Shown: positions 11,485 through 24,997 of the stretch, one piece after another | Layout of the letters: every line of letters begins with the position of its first letter | Position numbering within the stretch: position 1 is the first letter of the stretch | Origin: Helicoverpa zea | Taxonomy: Eukaryota > Arthropoda > Insecta > Lepidoptera > Noctuidae | Assembly: GCF_022581195.2 (NCBI RefSeq) | Contig: NC_061459.1 | Coordinates: 2,728,001 to 2,792,000, forward strand | Reading direction: 5' to 3' | Length of the DNA stretch: 64,000 bases | Notes under the pieces: model-generated | The model's database searches: none | Seen by the model: only the letters and a program-made list of their open reading frames with translations | What the model was told of the DNA's origin: nothing | Position numbers and translations under genes: made by a program

Positions 11485-14400
11485 ATTTGGCTTGTGTTTA
11501 AACACCACCCAAAAAAGTACCTATTTTACTACCAAAAAAATTCTAAACGGTTACCAAAATGGATAAATGGTCACCAAATAACGTTTCCAAAAATATTATT
11601 AGGTAAAACCATTTTTTCGTATTATTGACTACTAAAAAAATATATGGACGCCTTTAAAATACACTTTAGACCAAATATTATATATTGTCACTACTTAGAT
11701 GTTACCAATTATGTAATACCATGACTCCTAATTTGGTCATTTGCGATTTTTCTGATGTTATTTTATTTTTTTTGGATCATAATATTATATACTTTAGTGC
11801 CCTTTTAATAAAGTCAATTTATTTTTTTTGGAGTTATTTATTTTATTTGGTGCCTCAGCTTAGAGTCTTAAAAATATTTTTGGTGATCGCCTAAATTATA
11901 CCCTTTATATTTCAAGTGTTGTACGTAGCTAGAAACTTATGGTTGTATGTAACGACCGCTCATTAGCGGTTTATGAAGAGACTCATGTTTCATGACGGTT
12001 AGACCATTCTTCTTAAGTGGTTAACGTTAAACTGAGTGTACTAGCTGTAAGTAATCTGCATAGACATGATAATTATGGCAGATACGGCGCAAATAAATAA
12101 TTGAACATCGTACAGAAAAGAATATTGGGCAATGTGCTCTATATATTTAATTTCTATATCTAAACCTTATTAATCATTTTAATACATACTAAAGTATGTA
12201 TACATACTAAAGTATTAACTAACATTAGATAGACATTGGGGAGTTTGTACCTACTAGAATTACTTAATTAACAGAGATCAATAATCAAATGTTGATATTT
12301 AAAAATCACAAAAATAAAATATTTCATCAAATATTCCTCTCAATCAATATCTAAAATATAAAGCATCTAGGCACGCAGCATTAACCTACACAACATCATA
12401 TTTGGTCAAATCCACAAACCGGTACGTTTCGCAACGCCACCATCTTGCCGCAAGCAATCACCGCTGGACACAAGCATTGTAACGCGATCCGATTCTTAAG
12501 TATCGATACCTACTTGCACATCGATCATCGGATGAAATTCGTCAAGAAATTGTGCAAGAATCGGCCACACGCAGATTCGTGAAATCGATTCGTAATTAAG
12601 ACTGTTTATTTGTTGGTGAGGTTAATTGGGAACTATTGTTGAAATATGATTCGTTAAGAAGCTGTTATTTCCTCTTATTACAAAACTTGTCATTAATGTT
12701 TAAAGGCTAATTCTTCCATTTTATCACTTAACGATGAGTGGGCGCAAGATTTACCAATAGTCAACAGCTTAATTTTGGATTTTGCTTCAGACATATATCA
12801 TTCACACACACTACGATTGTTTAGTTCATACTTTTTAGTTTAATTTAAAATCACTCTGTCTTCAAACACGAATCCTTTTGATTCTCAGTTGTATAGGCCT
12901 AAGAATATCGAATTACTTAAAGCCTCGCCCTCTATCAATTCATTCTTATTGTGTCTGTTCTTAACATTCTTTCACGCAATTCCTTGTAAGTTAAAGCCAT
13001 CAACGACTATAGACTATACTTTTCGTTTGTCACGCACAGGATAACATTTCCTCCCGATCCACGGCTTTGTAGGAAATAAAAATTTATAAAACATTATTAA
13101 CAATTCGATACGTAGCTATGAAGTTAAGATAAAAGAAGTTGTTTCATAGTAATTGAGACATCCGTGTACGGTGTGTTAGAAATCTGTTGGGATATAAATC
13201 TTTTGGCTTTAAAGTGGTCTTACAAAGTGACGTAGAAAGTAATAAACTCATATGAATAGGAATCTATATGCAGAACTTTTCTTAAATATATAGTTAATTT
13301 CATTCGTAAGTTGCAAGGGCAACTTAAAACTCTACTTAACAATAACTTAGTATGAGATCAACGTACTCTCAAAATACACAGACCATTGCAGACAAAAGCT
13401 ATACAGTACATTATAAGTATTCTCAGTACACTAATAGTAATACCTTTCTATGAAGCTAGTTAAAAGTTGGAGCTTCCGAGGGCTCGTGAGGTACTTAATT
13501 AGATATCCTGTGGCGAAGACTAACTGACTCTCTTGTTAATGTGATGAATATTTAACGCTCTGTTCTTTTTCATTGTGTTTAGTTCAAGTGTACTCATAGA
13601 TGTTCTTGATGTTAAATTCTCTGGAAATAAATGAGCTTGGGCATTTGAAACTTAGCAACTGCCAAGAGACCATCGGGCTGTTTAGTACTTAAGTAGTATT
13701 TTTAAGTAGATGTGTCAAGTTTTATTAAAAAGGTGGATATAAATGACTAGATTATTATAAAGATAATTACGAAGTGACTGAAAAAGGAAAATCCGTGAAT
13801 AAAAACGAACTAACAAAAAAACACCATTCGACCATAAAGAGCCTCTTTTTTCGTACCAATTAATATAAGGCAATGTATAATGTATGAGGCAAATCCAACA
13901 ATTAAACAACACTAAAATAGCCATTCCTATAATATGTAAAGCCTAACTCACTACTCCAGTCTCCTAGGATTAATCTACCATGATAATAGGACTAGGAAAA
14001 GTTGTAATAGTATCAGAGTCGCTTAGTTGAACAGCTCGAGGGTCAGATATCAATTATAAGTTTACAACTGGCTAGCGACCGAGATTTCCCTGTAGTTAGT
14101 TATATCTAGACAATAAACAACTGCCTGTTGAATAGTCCAGAAACTGGAGAATATAGTCTATTCTTGTAATTAACTGTCTTGATTGACTGCTTCTTCAATG
14201 CGGTATTGAATCCATTAACACTCCTAATTTAACTAACTTAATTTTGAAAATGTTGGCAGGTAATATAAGAACTCATTAATATTTACTACGAGTTTATTCT
14301 GAAAATATTTATCAGTATGCTTAAGTTATGTTGTTTTTTCATCTGGAACCCCTTGTGTGCGCCAGCGCCGCGGTAACTCTTCAGAACAATCCTGCAGGCC

Positions 14401-15780
14401 GTCAGGCTTTGGCTGTATCTTCGCAACCCCTTTTCCTACCTACGTTTAGAAAAACTCTTGCGTCTCAAAATAAAAATCAATCCTTACAATCGTTTAAATT
14501 ATAACTAGAATATTCTGAAAATTCCCGCTACATTATTAGCCTACTCATCCGACACAGCCAAGCCTTAATATATCAACAACAGTTGGAACAAACAATCGGA
14601 CTCGTGCAAATCGAACGTCACGATGCTTATCAAATCCAGGCGATGCGATGCCATGCGCCCGCGCAGGCCAGCACCGTTATTGTTATTATTACTCTTACGA
14701 TCTATAGCAATTAGGGTTACCACCCGATTGCACTAATAAAGACTGCAGTAAATAATCATTGACATAATTAATGGTTATGGTGCCAAGTAATTGTATTATG
14801 AAGTGGTAGGTACATTAAGGTAGTTTTAAAGGTTTGTGGTAGACATTTTAATAGGTAAATAAAAGGCTAATATTTATGGTTGTATTGAATGTTTATTGGA
14901 TAAAAATGAGTTTCCTGCGCTAATCTCAGTGTCAAGATTTATTATATCTTAAAGATTATTATCTTAAAGTAAGTTATTAAGAGTAACGATATAACCTGGT
15001 GATCTAATAATCTTCAACCACATACTGCGCAGTAAGTAGGCAAGTATGATGCGTAACACTTGCATTAACAATTTGCATTAACAATTTGCATGTTTTCCAT
15101 TAAGTACAATCTTCCGTAAACATTAAGACAAAAACTATCATTAAGTGCTTCAGAACTTAATGTTTTGACACATACTTAAATAAGTTTTACAAATATGTAG
15201 AAGAACATACTTTTTTGTCAAGATTAATTTATAATTGACATCCGTTGTTACTCCATATAACTACATACAAAAAACTAATTATTATTTATTAAAACAATAC
15301 ACAATTTATTTAGTACATAGCTGTACAAACAACAATGTTTAAAACAGTCCCAAAGTAATTGCAAATGATGGTATCCCTAACAAGTGTCGTGGCCCATACA
15401 TTATAATACCCTAGTATGGTATTCCATTAACTGTATAAAGGTCCCCATTTCTCCGTTTAGCGGTTTACTTAACTCTTACGTTAAGTGGGACGGAGTTTAG
15501 TTAAATGTATGACTTGAGAAGTTTTCCTGATTGCTTTAATAACTGAACACATTGTAGAATATATGTATACAGAAGACAATAGTCTTGTTATTTCCCAAGA
15601 AACTAATATTTTTGTTGGTGGTGTTGATTTTGTTTCTCTTTCATGAAAACGAGTGGAAGCTTGTGTACTTAGGTCGTACCCTGATTTTAGGACCCTTTTT
15701 TTATGACAAGCTTTTCTTTACTCAGCACAGTCCTAATTATTGTCAATTTGGGTACCACTAATGGCACCATTAATGGTTAA
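11485..15780. other. Gene-free AT-rich region
   Basis: No supportable exon. At 11500-11600 several words of the type 'ccaaaat' and 'ggtcaccaaata' recur in a row, suggesting a degraded repeat. At 12184-12217 the word 'acatactaaagtat' is repeated as part of a short palindrome. Slightly GC-rich words near 14350-14420 and 14640-14680 interrupt the AT-rich sequence but give no exon. Short ORFs at 11685-11894 and 13715-13924 have no recognisable features. Confidence 0.4.
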
Positions 15781-15995
15781 TTAAGCCGTTACTGTGTTGT
15801 ATTAATTAATTTATTTTATTTATTTATTTAAATGCCACAGGACCACAGTGATATAGTGCATAGTGAAGTGCTACTAAAATAGTTTTAAGTTTTTATATAC
15901 TAACAATTTTGTATAATATATGTATGCTAGTTTTTAAGATCTATGGGCCATTGATGCCTGAAAATAAAGATGATTTGATTTGATTTTGATAGTAG
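15781..15995 (+). repeat. LINE 3' tail
   Basis: A TTTATT-type run is followed by a short AT-rich body and the ending 'ccattgatgcctgaaaataa' plus a (TTTGAT)n-like tail. That ending is a familiar 3' terminus of lepidopteran non-LTR retrotransposons (recognised from general knowledge). No coding part is present. Confidence 0.5.
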
Positions 15996-16344
15996 GTATT
16001 CTGTTTTTACATCAAAGTTGGTAAAAAAATCTAACTGTGAACAAAAACGAGAACAAACTCTCGCACGTATAACATTAGTAAGTCAGTAGAACGATTTAAC
16101 AATATACAATAGTAATTCACACTAGTCCGGTTTGGGCTCACGTGCTATCGAAAGTCTTACAAGCACATACGCATTGATAGTACATTACTACAACTGATTC
16201 ATCACGCTACTTTCTCTTACGGATGTTGTGTTCATTGATAGATGCTCATTCATCTCGAAGGTATGTGACGAACAGGATTTGGACGAACAATTAATTGATA
16301 GAAAAAATCCTGGTCTGAAATTCGTTATTTAAAATACTCCCTGA

Positions 16345-16425
16345 TTAACTCTTCAATCCTTCTCTATGTGAGAAAAGGATTCTGTTTAACAGTGGGGCGA
16401 TAAATAGGCTGATGATGACACTGAT
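16345..16425 (+). repeat. SINE 3' fragment
   Basis: Contains 'caatccttctctatgtgaga', 'aacagtggggcgataaatag' and 'gctgatgatgac', matching in order the SINE ends at 32810-32895 and 51886-52010. Diverged copy. Confidence 0.6.
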
Positions 16426-17319
16426 GAAAGGGTTCCTCAGCTTTCGTCTTCCTACTTTTTATAGACACTAAACGCCTGAAAAATACGTCAGCTTTTTAAA
16501 CCTACATTCCACATGCATTTTGAAAATTCTTCCACGTATTTCTCAACTTCAGCAACTAGAATCAAATTGTTCAGTGTATGATACAAATTGACCCATAATC
16601 TCGGCGTGGCTTGAGCATCACCACACCGTATCTAAGGCTCGTGCCTATGTGACAAAACACATCTATCAACTGACCAATGATCCACTTAGGTCGTGTTTGA
16701 GCCCCGTTTGAACGACTTCTTTTGAGCGACAGTTACTAGCGCAAGTCGAAATGCAAGTGATTAATGAAATATTTAGTTTTTTTGTGGTAATATCCTGTTA
16801 GATAAACAGCTTAATTTAATAACGGTAGTCTATTTAATAAATGATGACACAAAAGTAACCAATTATATCCTGTATGTGTAATCCTGATAACAGTAATTTA
16901 CCATTATCTGATTCATTTCACTGAACAGTCATACTATTGGATTATTCGCAGATTAATAACCAGTTTACAAAATAGCAGCACAGTTGCGGATGCGACTACT
17001 TATTGCAAAGCGGTTATGTTACGTTGAACAAAAGACTCGTTTCCGATGAGACTTATCACGACGTGTGGTCTCACACCCTCAGAATCGTGAGAAAATCTTA
17101 TCAAGACCACCTTCTACATCCTCCTGGGCCCTGAGAAAACAAGCATGTAGAGTTTATACACACCTCTTTTCTTGTAAACTTTAAATAAGAGCTTAGAGTT
17201 TGCCAGTAAACAGAGAATGTTGTAAAGATTCTTTGAAACATATCAACAGGAGAAGCCTCAACAAACTGCATTCGAATGGTCGTAATAAATTCTTGAGTGG
17301 CATCTTCAAGACGGTGAGC

Positions 17320-17465
17320 TGCTGGCTCGAGTGTCCGTGAAGTGTAAACTCAGCACGGTCCATTCGGTCGGTCCGTCAGCCACGCGCAGACCGCACATCA
17401 ATATCTTCGCGCCGCGGACCGCTATAAACTGATTGCTTCCCCGCACTACTCCAAATGGCCCCATT
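17320..17465. other. CpG-rich patch, possible promoter or untranslated exon
   Basis: Dense CG dinucleotides ('cggtccgtcagccacgcgca', 'cttcgcgccgcggaccgc') in an AT-rich neighbourhood, about 7 kb upstream of the first recognised SHANK exon. No reading frame with a convincing start and splice donor is visible on the plus strand. The minus-strand frame at 17376-17606 has no recognisable domain. A SHANK promoter or 5' exon is one possibility (inference only). Confidence 0.2.
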
Positions 17466-20400
17466 TGCGCTTCGAAACTTTAATAAACGCTCCATGTCAC
17501 TATTATATCGTACTACTTCGTAACATATGTAAGTATTCAGCTGCCTTTCCGGGGTACGAATAACTCTAAGCTGACAAGGATGCTTTAATGCTGCCTTCAC
17601 ATGCAAAACTATACCGCGGAATAGTGGAAGTATTTTTGGTTTTCACTCTAATTGGTTAGATCTTCATGTTCGACGTTTTCCTGATTTATAGGTCTAGGTT
17701 CACTTTGGAATTCAATAAATCTTTGAATCTCGATCTGGGGCCAACCTTTCAGACCATTTTCCTCCGAATATTTCTTGCAGTAAAATGCCTCCATTACAAG
17801 AAGTAAGGACTTAAAAATAAGTCGTGCTTTATTAACCCACTTTCAGTTAACAAACGACCCAATAAATTTCTCTCCAATTTTCCTCCTTTCTACAATACAA
17901 CCTGCATCATGATACAGATCTTATTGGCGCAACCTTTAACACGGCAATAATACAAAGCGACACAATGTATTCTATTAGCTCGCAGTAAACACTAATAGTA
18001 TGGCGATAATACGGTGGCAGTCACGTTTCCGTAGATAATGTGCCAGTTACCGCGACTAATTGTCCAATAGGTTGTTCTGGATTCTTTGGAAATAACGTCA
18101 CAAAGAATTCAAAGGCTGAGAAGAATTTTGCGGCTCATTTTGTTGAGAATAGCAAGCGTTTTGAAGGGTAATGTGTGCGCATCTTTTGTCTTATCTACAA
18201 CACCGTACTACAAATAAGACTCAACCTTAATACTTGTAAGTGGTGTCCATAAAACTGTTACGAAACCCACTCCTTCAATCTCCAATCAATTAATGTCACA
18301 TTAACAGGCATCACTCATATCGTCTTGTGATACCCAACCACTTCAAGAGCCTAAACATTTATAGTCAATAAATACTGATAGAAGCGACACTGAGTAACAA
18401 GCAATCAATCTACTGACCTACAATCGGAATGAGTGTAGACTGTAGACTGTAGACATCTCTATTGTATGCTAAAACGTGGTATAATTGTCGTGTGTGACTG
18501 ACAGGGTTGTCGCAGTCGGCAGAGAGAAGTTCTTGAGATGTTATTGTTAAGATTTAATTGTTATGTTGCTTCACTGCTTGAAGGTTTGATTCGGATTTGA
18601 TGTTTCGTTTATGTTAATTGGTCCTTTAGTATGTATGTGTTGGTAATTAAAGTTTCGTGGGATGATGTGAAATTGCTGAATTATTTTAACACGATTTTTT
18701 TAGATGTCATTTAATTCCGTAAGTTTATTTTGAAAGTTCTTACAATTTATTAGTTGCTATTACCAAGTAAGTAATATCTCCTTTTCCTACTTAAAAAATT
18801 ACATATTGTATGTTTAAAAATAAAAATTCATGACTGTTATTATCAATATTCAAAATTGCGAAATCCACTTCTTGGTAAGCACCAACCCTAACCAATCAAC
18901 AACGAGAAGAAACACCTACGTTCTGTCAGTAGGCAGTAAAGCTACTCTAAATATTAATGGCAAACGCATTGTCTAATCTACCCGCCCATTCCTGACTTTC
19001 CTACACTCTATGGACTTTTATCTGGGTGGATAACGGAACTGGTTTATGGCCCATAAATTAAGGGTGATATTGCTCATTTCTCATGGAAATCCGAGGCTTC
19101 TTGGCCAACTTTCAACTCTAGAGAATTCTATTGAAATCTTTATTCACATCTTTGCATACTGCTGTAAGGTTATAGTTGAAATGAGTTAAACCATAAACCA
19201 AAATCTTGATGGCGAAGTTAGATTTATTGTCTGTGAGCTGTCATTATTCTACGTGTTTGAATAACGAACATTGGAATATTGCAGAATAGAGGTCGGCGTT
19301 CATTACAGTTGCCAATATGTCCATCACTAATTGGAAGGCTGTATGCGGGAATGTCAACTGTATTTGACATTTTATGTATAACCTTTTCTCGCTGTGGCCA
19401 TTTTGGGAAATGACACATGCTCTAAAGGGGCTCATTGGTCACTGTAGAAATGTCATACCTCCTAATGATGAATTTGGTGAACATACAAAAATATCTGACC
19501 GTTCTAAATTCCTCTGCAGATTATAATTGCTATCTAAGGCTACTATACTACATATAGTAAATATTGATAAATGGCTCCTTTACATAGATAAGTGTAACGA
19601 TACATATCTTATCTCTCATTAATCCCATATCTAGAGTAATCCTTGGCTTACGTACGATAAGGATTTAATTCCCGCCAATATTGGTAATGTCCACATGTTA
19701 ATCTGCTTTTGAAATACGATAAGTTATTTAAAACGATGATGTGGCCGGAGTTCCATTGAAAAGTTTAAGGAAAACTGTTATTAAGATAATTACGAAGGTT
19801 AATTTAATCATTGGCGCTACACTTAATCACGAATTGCGTGACAAAATAACATTTTTACTTTGGTTGAGCGTTTTTAAAAAGCCTGCTTGTTACCTAAAAT
19901 ATTACATAATTTAAATAAACTCGCATCCATCTAAAAAACAGTTATCTTCTTACTAAAACACAATTTTTATCTAAAGATATTGGCAGCAACCTCAAATCGT
20001 AAGCTGTTTCATACACCCGTGACGTCACCACATTTTTCCGATATTTCCACAACGTTGGGCTAATATTACCTACTCGAATGTACGTCGTGTGATATTACAA
20101 AATTCCTTCTAAATTCACAGAGCTCCAGTTTAGGTCACATTGCAAAATATGTCTTATTTCTAAAATAGATAGAATTCATTTTTGAGAATAGAACTTGGCT
20201 GATGTAGGTAATAATCTGATGGTTTCTTGTCTTACTCTGGATTCGTAGCAAGATAGGTTTTGAGAAGCTAATTATTTTGGGTTTGTGGGACACCTCGAGA
20301 GACAAGTCATATTTTCAAGAGTCACCTTATGACAAATGATAAAATAATTTCAAATCCGAGTTGGTAATGACATCATTTAATGCATGGAATATCACTGAAC

Positions 20401-23134
20401 CCATGATAATATTTCTTACAGAAAGACCGATAAAAGAAGAGTTTTTATAAAATGTTATTGCAACTGTTATTCGATTAAAGAACATTCTCAGTTACCTATT
20501 CTAAGTTACTTTTGCATAACACAAAGTCCACTGCAATTTCCTTACAAAAATCTCGGTCTGAGCACTACAGACATTGTATAGGACGTTTATCGTCACGTTT
20601 AGCTTGTAAAACTGGGAGAAATCGGCCGACCTAACTGTTAGGCTAAGAAACTACTTGTACGAGTAGTAGATTGCTACACACCAAGTATACCATTGAAAAA
20701 GTTCCAACTAAGTAGGTAACTATGTAAGAATAAACTCAGGTATGTAAGAAGTTTATAAGAAGAACAACAAGCCTCGGCAAATAGAACAGAACGATATCTA
20801 CTTGCGAAGTTCGTAACAACATTTATGAAGTCAACGACAAAGAAGACTTTATATTATAAAAGCTCTGGAACAATTTTGTATATACTACTTACTTGCTTTC
20901 AAACTGTCTTTTGTTTTAATAATAATATAAGGCACTGTTTTAATACTGACAGTACCTACACGAACTTGGCTTTTTATCTTTTTTTTAACTGTCACCTCGG
21001 ATTCCATTCAAATTCAAATATATTGCCAAAGGAAGGATGCAAGCTATTTAAACAGCATTCGCACCGCATCTATCATTTCCACAAGTTCAAGTTCAAACAA
21101 TTTCTCTAGCTTAAACTGGCTGAATCCTACAGCCATAAGTTATCCTAGTCTTGTTACGTTAAAGACGCTTCACCGATATATCATGCCCGTTAATCTGAAC
21201 TGCATTGTATTCCAAACAGTGGCTCAACTTGTTCTGTACACTGGCGGCCAGAAAAACTGCAATCTATCACTGGACTGCTGAGTTTTTATTCTGCACTGCA
21301 AATAAATTAGTTCTGCAAGCAACGAATGGGAAAAACGTGATGAATCCTTTCAATTCAATTGTATTCTTAAGTGTATTCTGTTTGCTTTTAATGCGTTTCT
21401 TTTAAATGTGGAAATGTTTAATCGAAGTATGCAAAAACTTCTAGCAGCTTCCATTATGCTTAAAATGTTTTATCAAACAAAGGCCGAAGTAAATTGTCGA
21501 AGTTACTAAGAGCTTTACTTAGGAGAATATCTGGATAGGATAGGCTACTGTTATTAGTCACATACTGGCAAGTCTGCCTTTTCGTTTTATACTCAAGCAT
21601 CTATTTTAAAAATCATAAATATACAATTTCTTTCACAAACTTTTATATTATTGTTACTTTATCTACTTACAGTAAAATTCAATCATCTCAGAACCAATAA
21701 AAGCTAAACAAAATAAGAAATTTATTATCAAACGATTCCAAAGCAATCATTCAAAATCTAAGATCTCAATCGGAACAGCGTCGTAATTAGAACTAACATT
21801 ATCATCAGACAGTTGTAAGGTCTGAAAGTCCATAAATAACTTGGGCCAGTCCATTTATAAGGAGGTATCTGACTGACCTGCAGCTTAGCAATCTGTTCTG
21901 GCTGGCGAGCCTCGATCAATCGCGGTGTCACTACTAATATATCTTGCTTCGTTAGAGACCAGTCAAGCCAGTGATTTGTTTGCTAGGAAGCCTCGTTATA
22001 ACTTTACCAAAAATAGTGTTTTTCACTAGTTTGCTGTTCGTGACAAATTGGTTCTGCTTGTTTCAGTTACGCTAGCTTTTTGAGTTGTTCAACGTTTGCA
22101 ACAAACGAAAGAATTTCGTCGTCAATGTAGAAATACATCGATGCATCGTAAAAACGATTAACCTTATGCAAATTCTCATCAAAAACACCATCCGATACTG
22201 CACAAATCTCGCAACGTCGCCCACCATCATTTATAATCTTCACAGCTTGTTTTTTTGCTTAACCAATTGCTTCAGACAGTCGGGTCCTTTGATGTTAATC
22301 GCGTGCCGCATGCAAAACGAGCTATCATTAAACACACGGCCTGTGGCCTAACTATCTGGCTATCTGGGTATATGGCTAGTGATGAAGTCATACAGAATGA
22401 AGCCAAGAGCTTGGGACATTAGTTTTCATAATTAAGTCTGACTATGATTGACTACACTCGATAAGGACCCTTTTGTCGGTTTCAAAGATCAGTCTTTTGT
22501 GAAAATAGCTGTTCATTAAAATCTTTAAAATGTATTTTAATTTAATTAAGAATATAATTGACGGATCTCGTTTCCTACAGGATTACGGCTGGAATTAATT
22601 ATCTGAATCCCTATAGAGATATCAGAATTCGGAATAAAAGCAGCCGCTGGAATTCAATGCAATGCTTGGCTGTATCTGTTCATTGTCTGTAAACACATTA
22701 TACGTATAAATTAAAACGTTGATTTAAATATACGACACAATGTTTAATGGATTTATTTTCACAATTAAAACCTTCGGACAAGATTTTTACATTATAACGT
22801 GCTTTTTACTCGTGTCGAATCCAGGGCAAAGTTTTTATGTTGGTTGTTTTTGTTTTGTAACAAAATATTGTCCATGTCAGATAGGTTATTCCTTATTATT
22901 TCTCATTCATTAGAGATTAACTGTGTCACGTGCTTTTTACTCATCTCTGTAGGTTTTCGTGTACCTACTTACGTACTTCGTGACCACTATCTTGGTAAAT
23001 TGGCAGAAGCATAAACAGCATTTCCCTTCCGAATTATTATTGTTGATATGTAGGTAAGTATTTTATGTAGTGTACATATTTATATAGTTATATAGTTATA
23101 TATAAATATAATTTATTTGTGTATTATAATGTAT

Positions 23135-23300
23135 GTAGGTGTATGTTTCATTTTTTTTTCTCTATTTTACAATTTGTTTGCACCTACCAACGCTTTATCT
23201 CCGCCACCCAAAGGTAGACTGGTAGAGAACGCCTAAGGCGTTAAGTCCGCCATTGTACTATTTGTGCAAGAAGTATTTTAAATAAATAAATAAATACTTT
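23135..23300 (+). repeat. Retroposon 3' end with (AAATA)n tail
   Basis: Contains 'aagtccgccattgtactatt' followed by 'tgtgcaagaagtattt' and an AAATAAATAAATAAATA tail. This ending is widespread at the 3' ends of lepidopteran non-LTR elements and their derivatives (general knowledge). No coding part. Confidence 0.6.
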
Positions 23301-24398
23301 TAAACACTTTTTTCTATTGATCCAAAAAAGGATTACAAGAGCCTTTTCGCAACATTTTCGATGTTTCATCAATAAAACTTAACGACATAACCATATAGTA
23401 AAGCTGTGTACTTAAAATTAAGTGATTGATACCCCACAGCACCAACTATTAGTCCTTACAATAAATTGCAAACAACTTCATGCAACTGTAACTATCTATC
23501 TCTTTTACCGAAGCTCTATTAATTTTGTTTCGTTATTTAAGAATATAATTAATGTTTTGTACTTAAGACAGGTGATTTATTATTTCGCGTAAGTTTATAA
23601 ATAGCTTTGCATACCACTGTGTGGTTAAGAATAGATCTTCGTTCGTATGAGGACTAACTTGTATTACGACCTGCGTGATAAATGCTTGTGTACAACAGTA
23701 CTTTATGAGTACGTTCTTCTTTAAGACGGAAGGTGGCATGAAATATTCGAACAACTGAAACCTTTTGTGTGAAAGCACAGTGCAAATGTACTGGGATATC
23801 TCAATAGAAATATAACTTGCATGGAAGCTCTTTAGTATAAAGGCATGAAGATGAAAATAAATAGCGTATCCTTAGAGCAAAACCATGTATACAGTCATGT
23901 CTATTTAAATATGCAAACAGTCACACTAACAACTTTATTCAGTAAGCCTTTTTAAACAATGATAAACACAGACGTTTTTGTGGCACCGATTTCAATTTCA
24001 TAAAGAGGCTACTTGATATATTGAGACGTCTTATGGCAACACACACTTAACCCCATTTATAACCCTCCAAGGGGCAGTGGGAACGGGTTCGATGTCAAGG
24101 TTATCCTATATATCGATTTTCCAATGAAGAGCAAGTCCCTAAGCGGTTGTAGACATGCGACTGTCTTATCTGATGTATTACTTTTCTATTACTCGGTAAC
24201 ACGGTTTCCTACGACCTTAATTTCTTTGAAATTATTCATATAAAATTCTGTCGAAGCCTTTATTCAATGGCATCATATTTTTTTAGGCATCCGTGGGGGA
24301 TTTTCTATTGCCTGCCCTTGTATACAATGGAGCTACACCACAGGCTAAATATCTACTGATATTAACAATACTAATGTGACTTCTTTCTTTGTTTCCAG
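23301..24398. other. No recognised feature (upstream flank of first SHANK exon)
   Basis: AT-rich sequence up to the acceptor of the first recognised SHANK exon; most likely intron. Confidence 0.5.
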
Positions 24399-24997
24399 GA
24401 GTTGAAGGAGAGCTTCAACTATGGTCTGTTCTGCCCACCGGTCAACGGCAAAGCCGGCAAGTTTCTGGATGAGGAGCGGAGACTTGGAGACTACCCCTTT
24501 AACGGACCTGTTGGATATCTTGAGGTAATCACATCATTATTCATCTACGCATTGCTGTATTTTCTATAGACTCCAAAAAGACTTCCAGATTCAAAAGATC
24601 CAATCTTTAGATCAAGTAACTATAGTGTTTATGCTACACACACACGATTATAATTTAGTATCACCATCATCGTTTTGAATATGAAACGTCCAATTCTGAA
24701 CTGAAGCTTTTCTCTACTCCTAATCCTCAATCCTATGCTAGGTACCTATATCCAAGGAAAGTCAGCGATCGTTATGATATTCCAGAATGCTAACCTACTT
24801 ATCATCACTTTTCCAGTTAAAATACAAGCGGCGAGTATACAAAATGCTGAAACTTGACGAGAAAACGCTGAAGGCGCTGCACTCCCGCGCAAACCTGCGG
24901 CGCTTCCTAGAACACGTGACGCATGCGCAGATCGACAAGATCACTAAGGCTTGCGCTAAAGGACTTGACCCCAACTTCCACTGTCAGGAGACTGGCG
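24399..24997 (+). CDS. Shank: SHANK exons: end of FERM-like N-terminal module and entry to ankyrin region
   Basis: Two exons (24399-24524, 24817-24997). The first carries NYGLFCPP, then AGKFLDEERRLGDYPF, a signature of the SHANK N-terminal region just before the ankyrin repeats. The second carries KYKRRVYKMLKLDEKTLKAL and KACAKGLDPNFHCQETG, matching the SHANK linker and the start of ankyrin repeat 1. The first exon begins in phase 0 behind the acceptor 'gtttccag', so translation must start further upstream; I found no matching 5' exon in the window. Confidence 0.9.

Larger units (their letters stand above)
15996..23134. other. Gene-free AT-rich region with one CpG-rich patch
   Basis: I recognise no coding exon, RNA gene or CRISPR-like array. 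Notable items are a SINE fragment at 16345-16425, a CpG-rich segment at about 17320-17460 and a short repeat of 'gtagactgta' at 18435-18456. Open frames up to about 95 codons (for example 20825-21109) are AT-rich, lack motifs and show no splice context. Confidence 0.4.
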
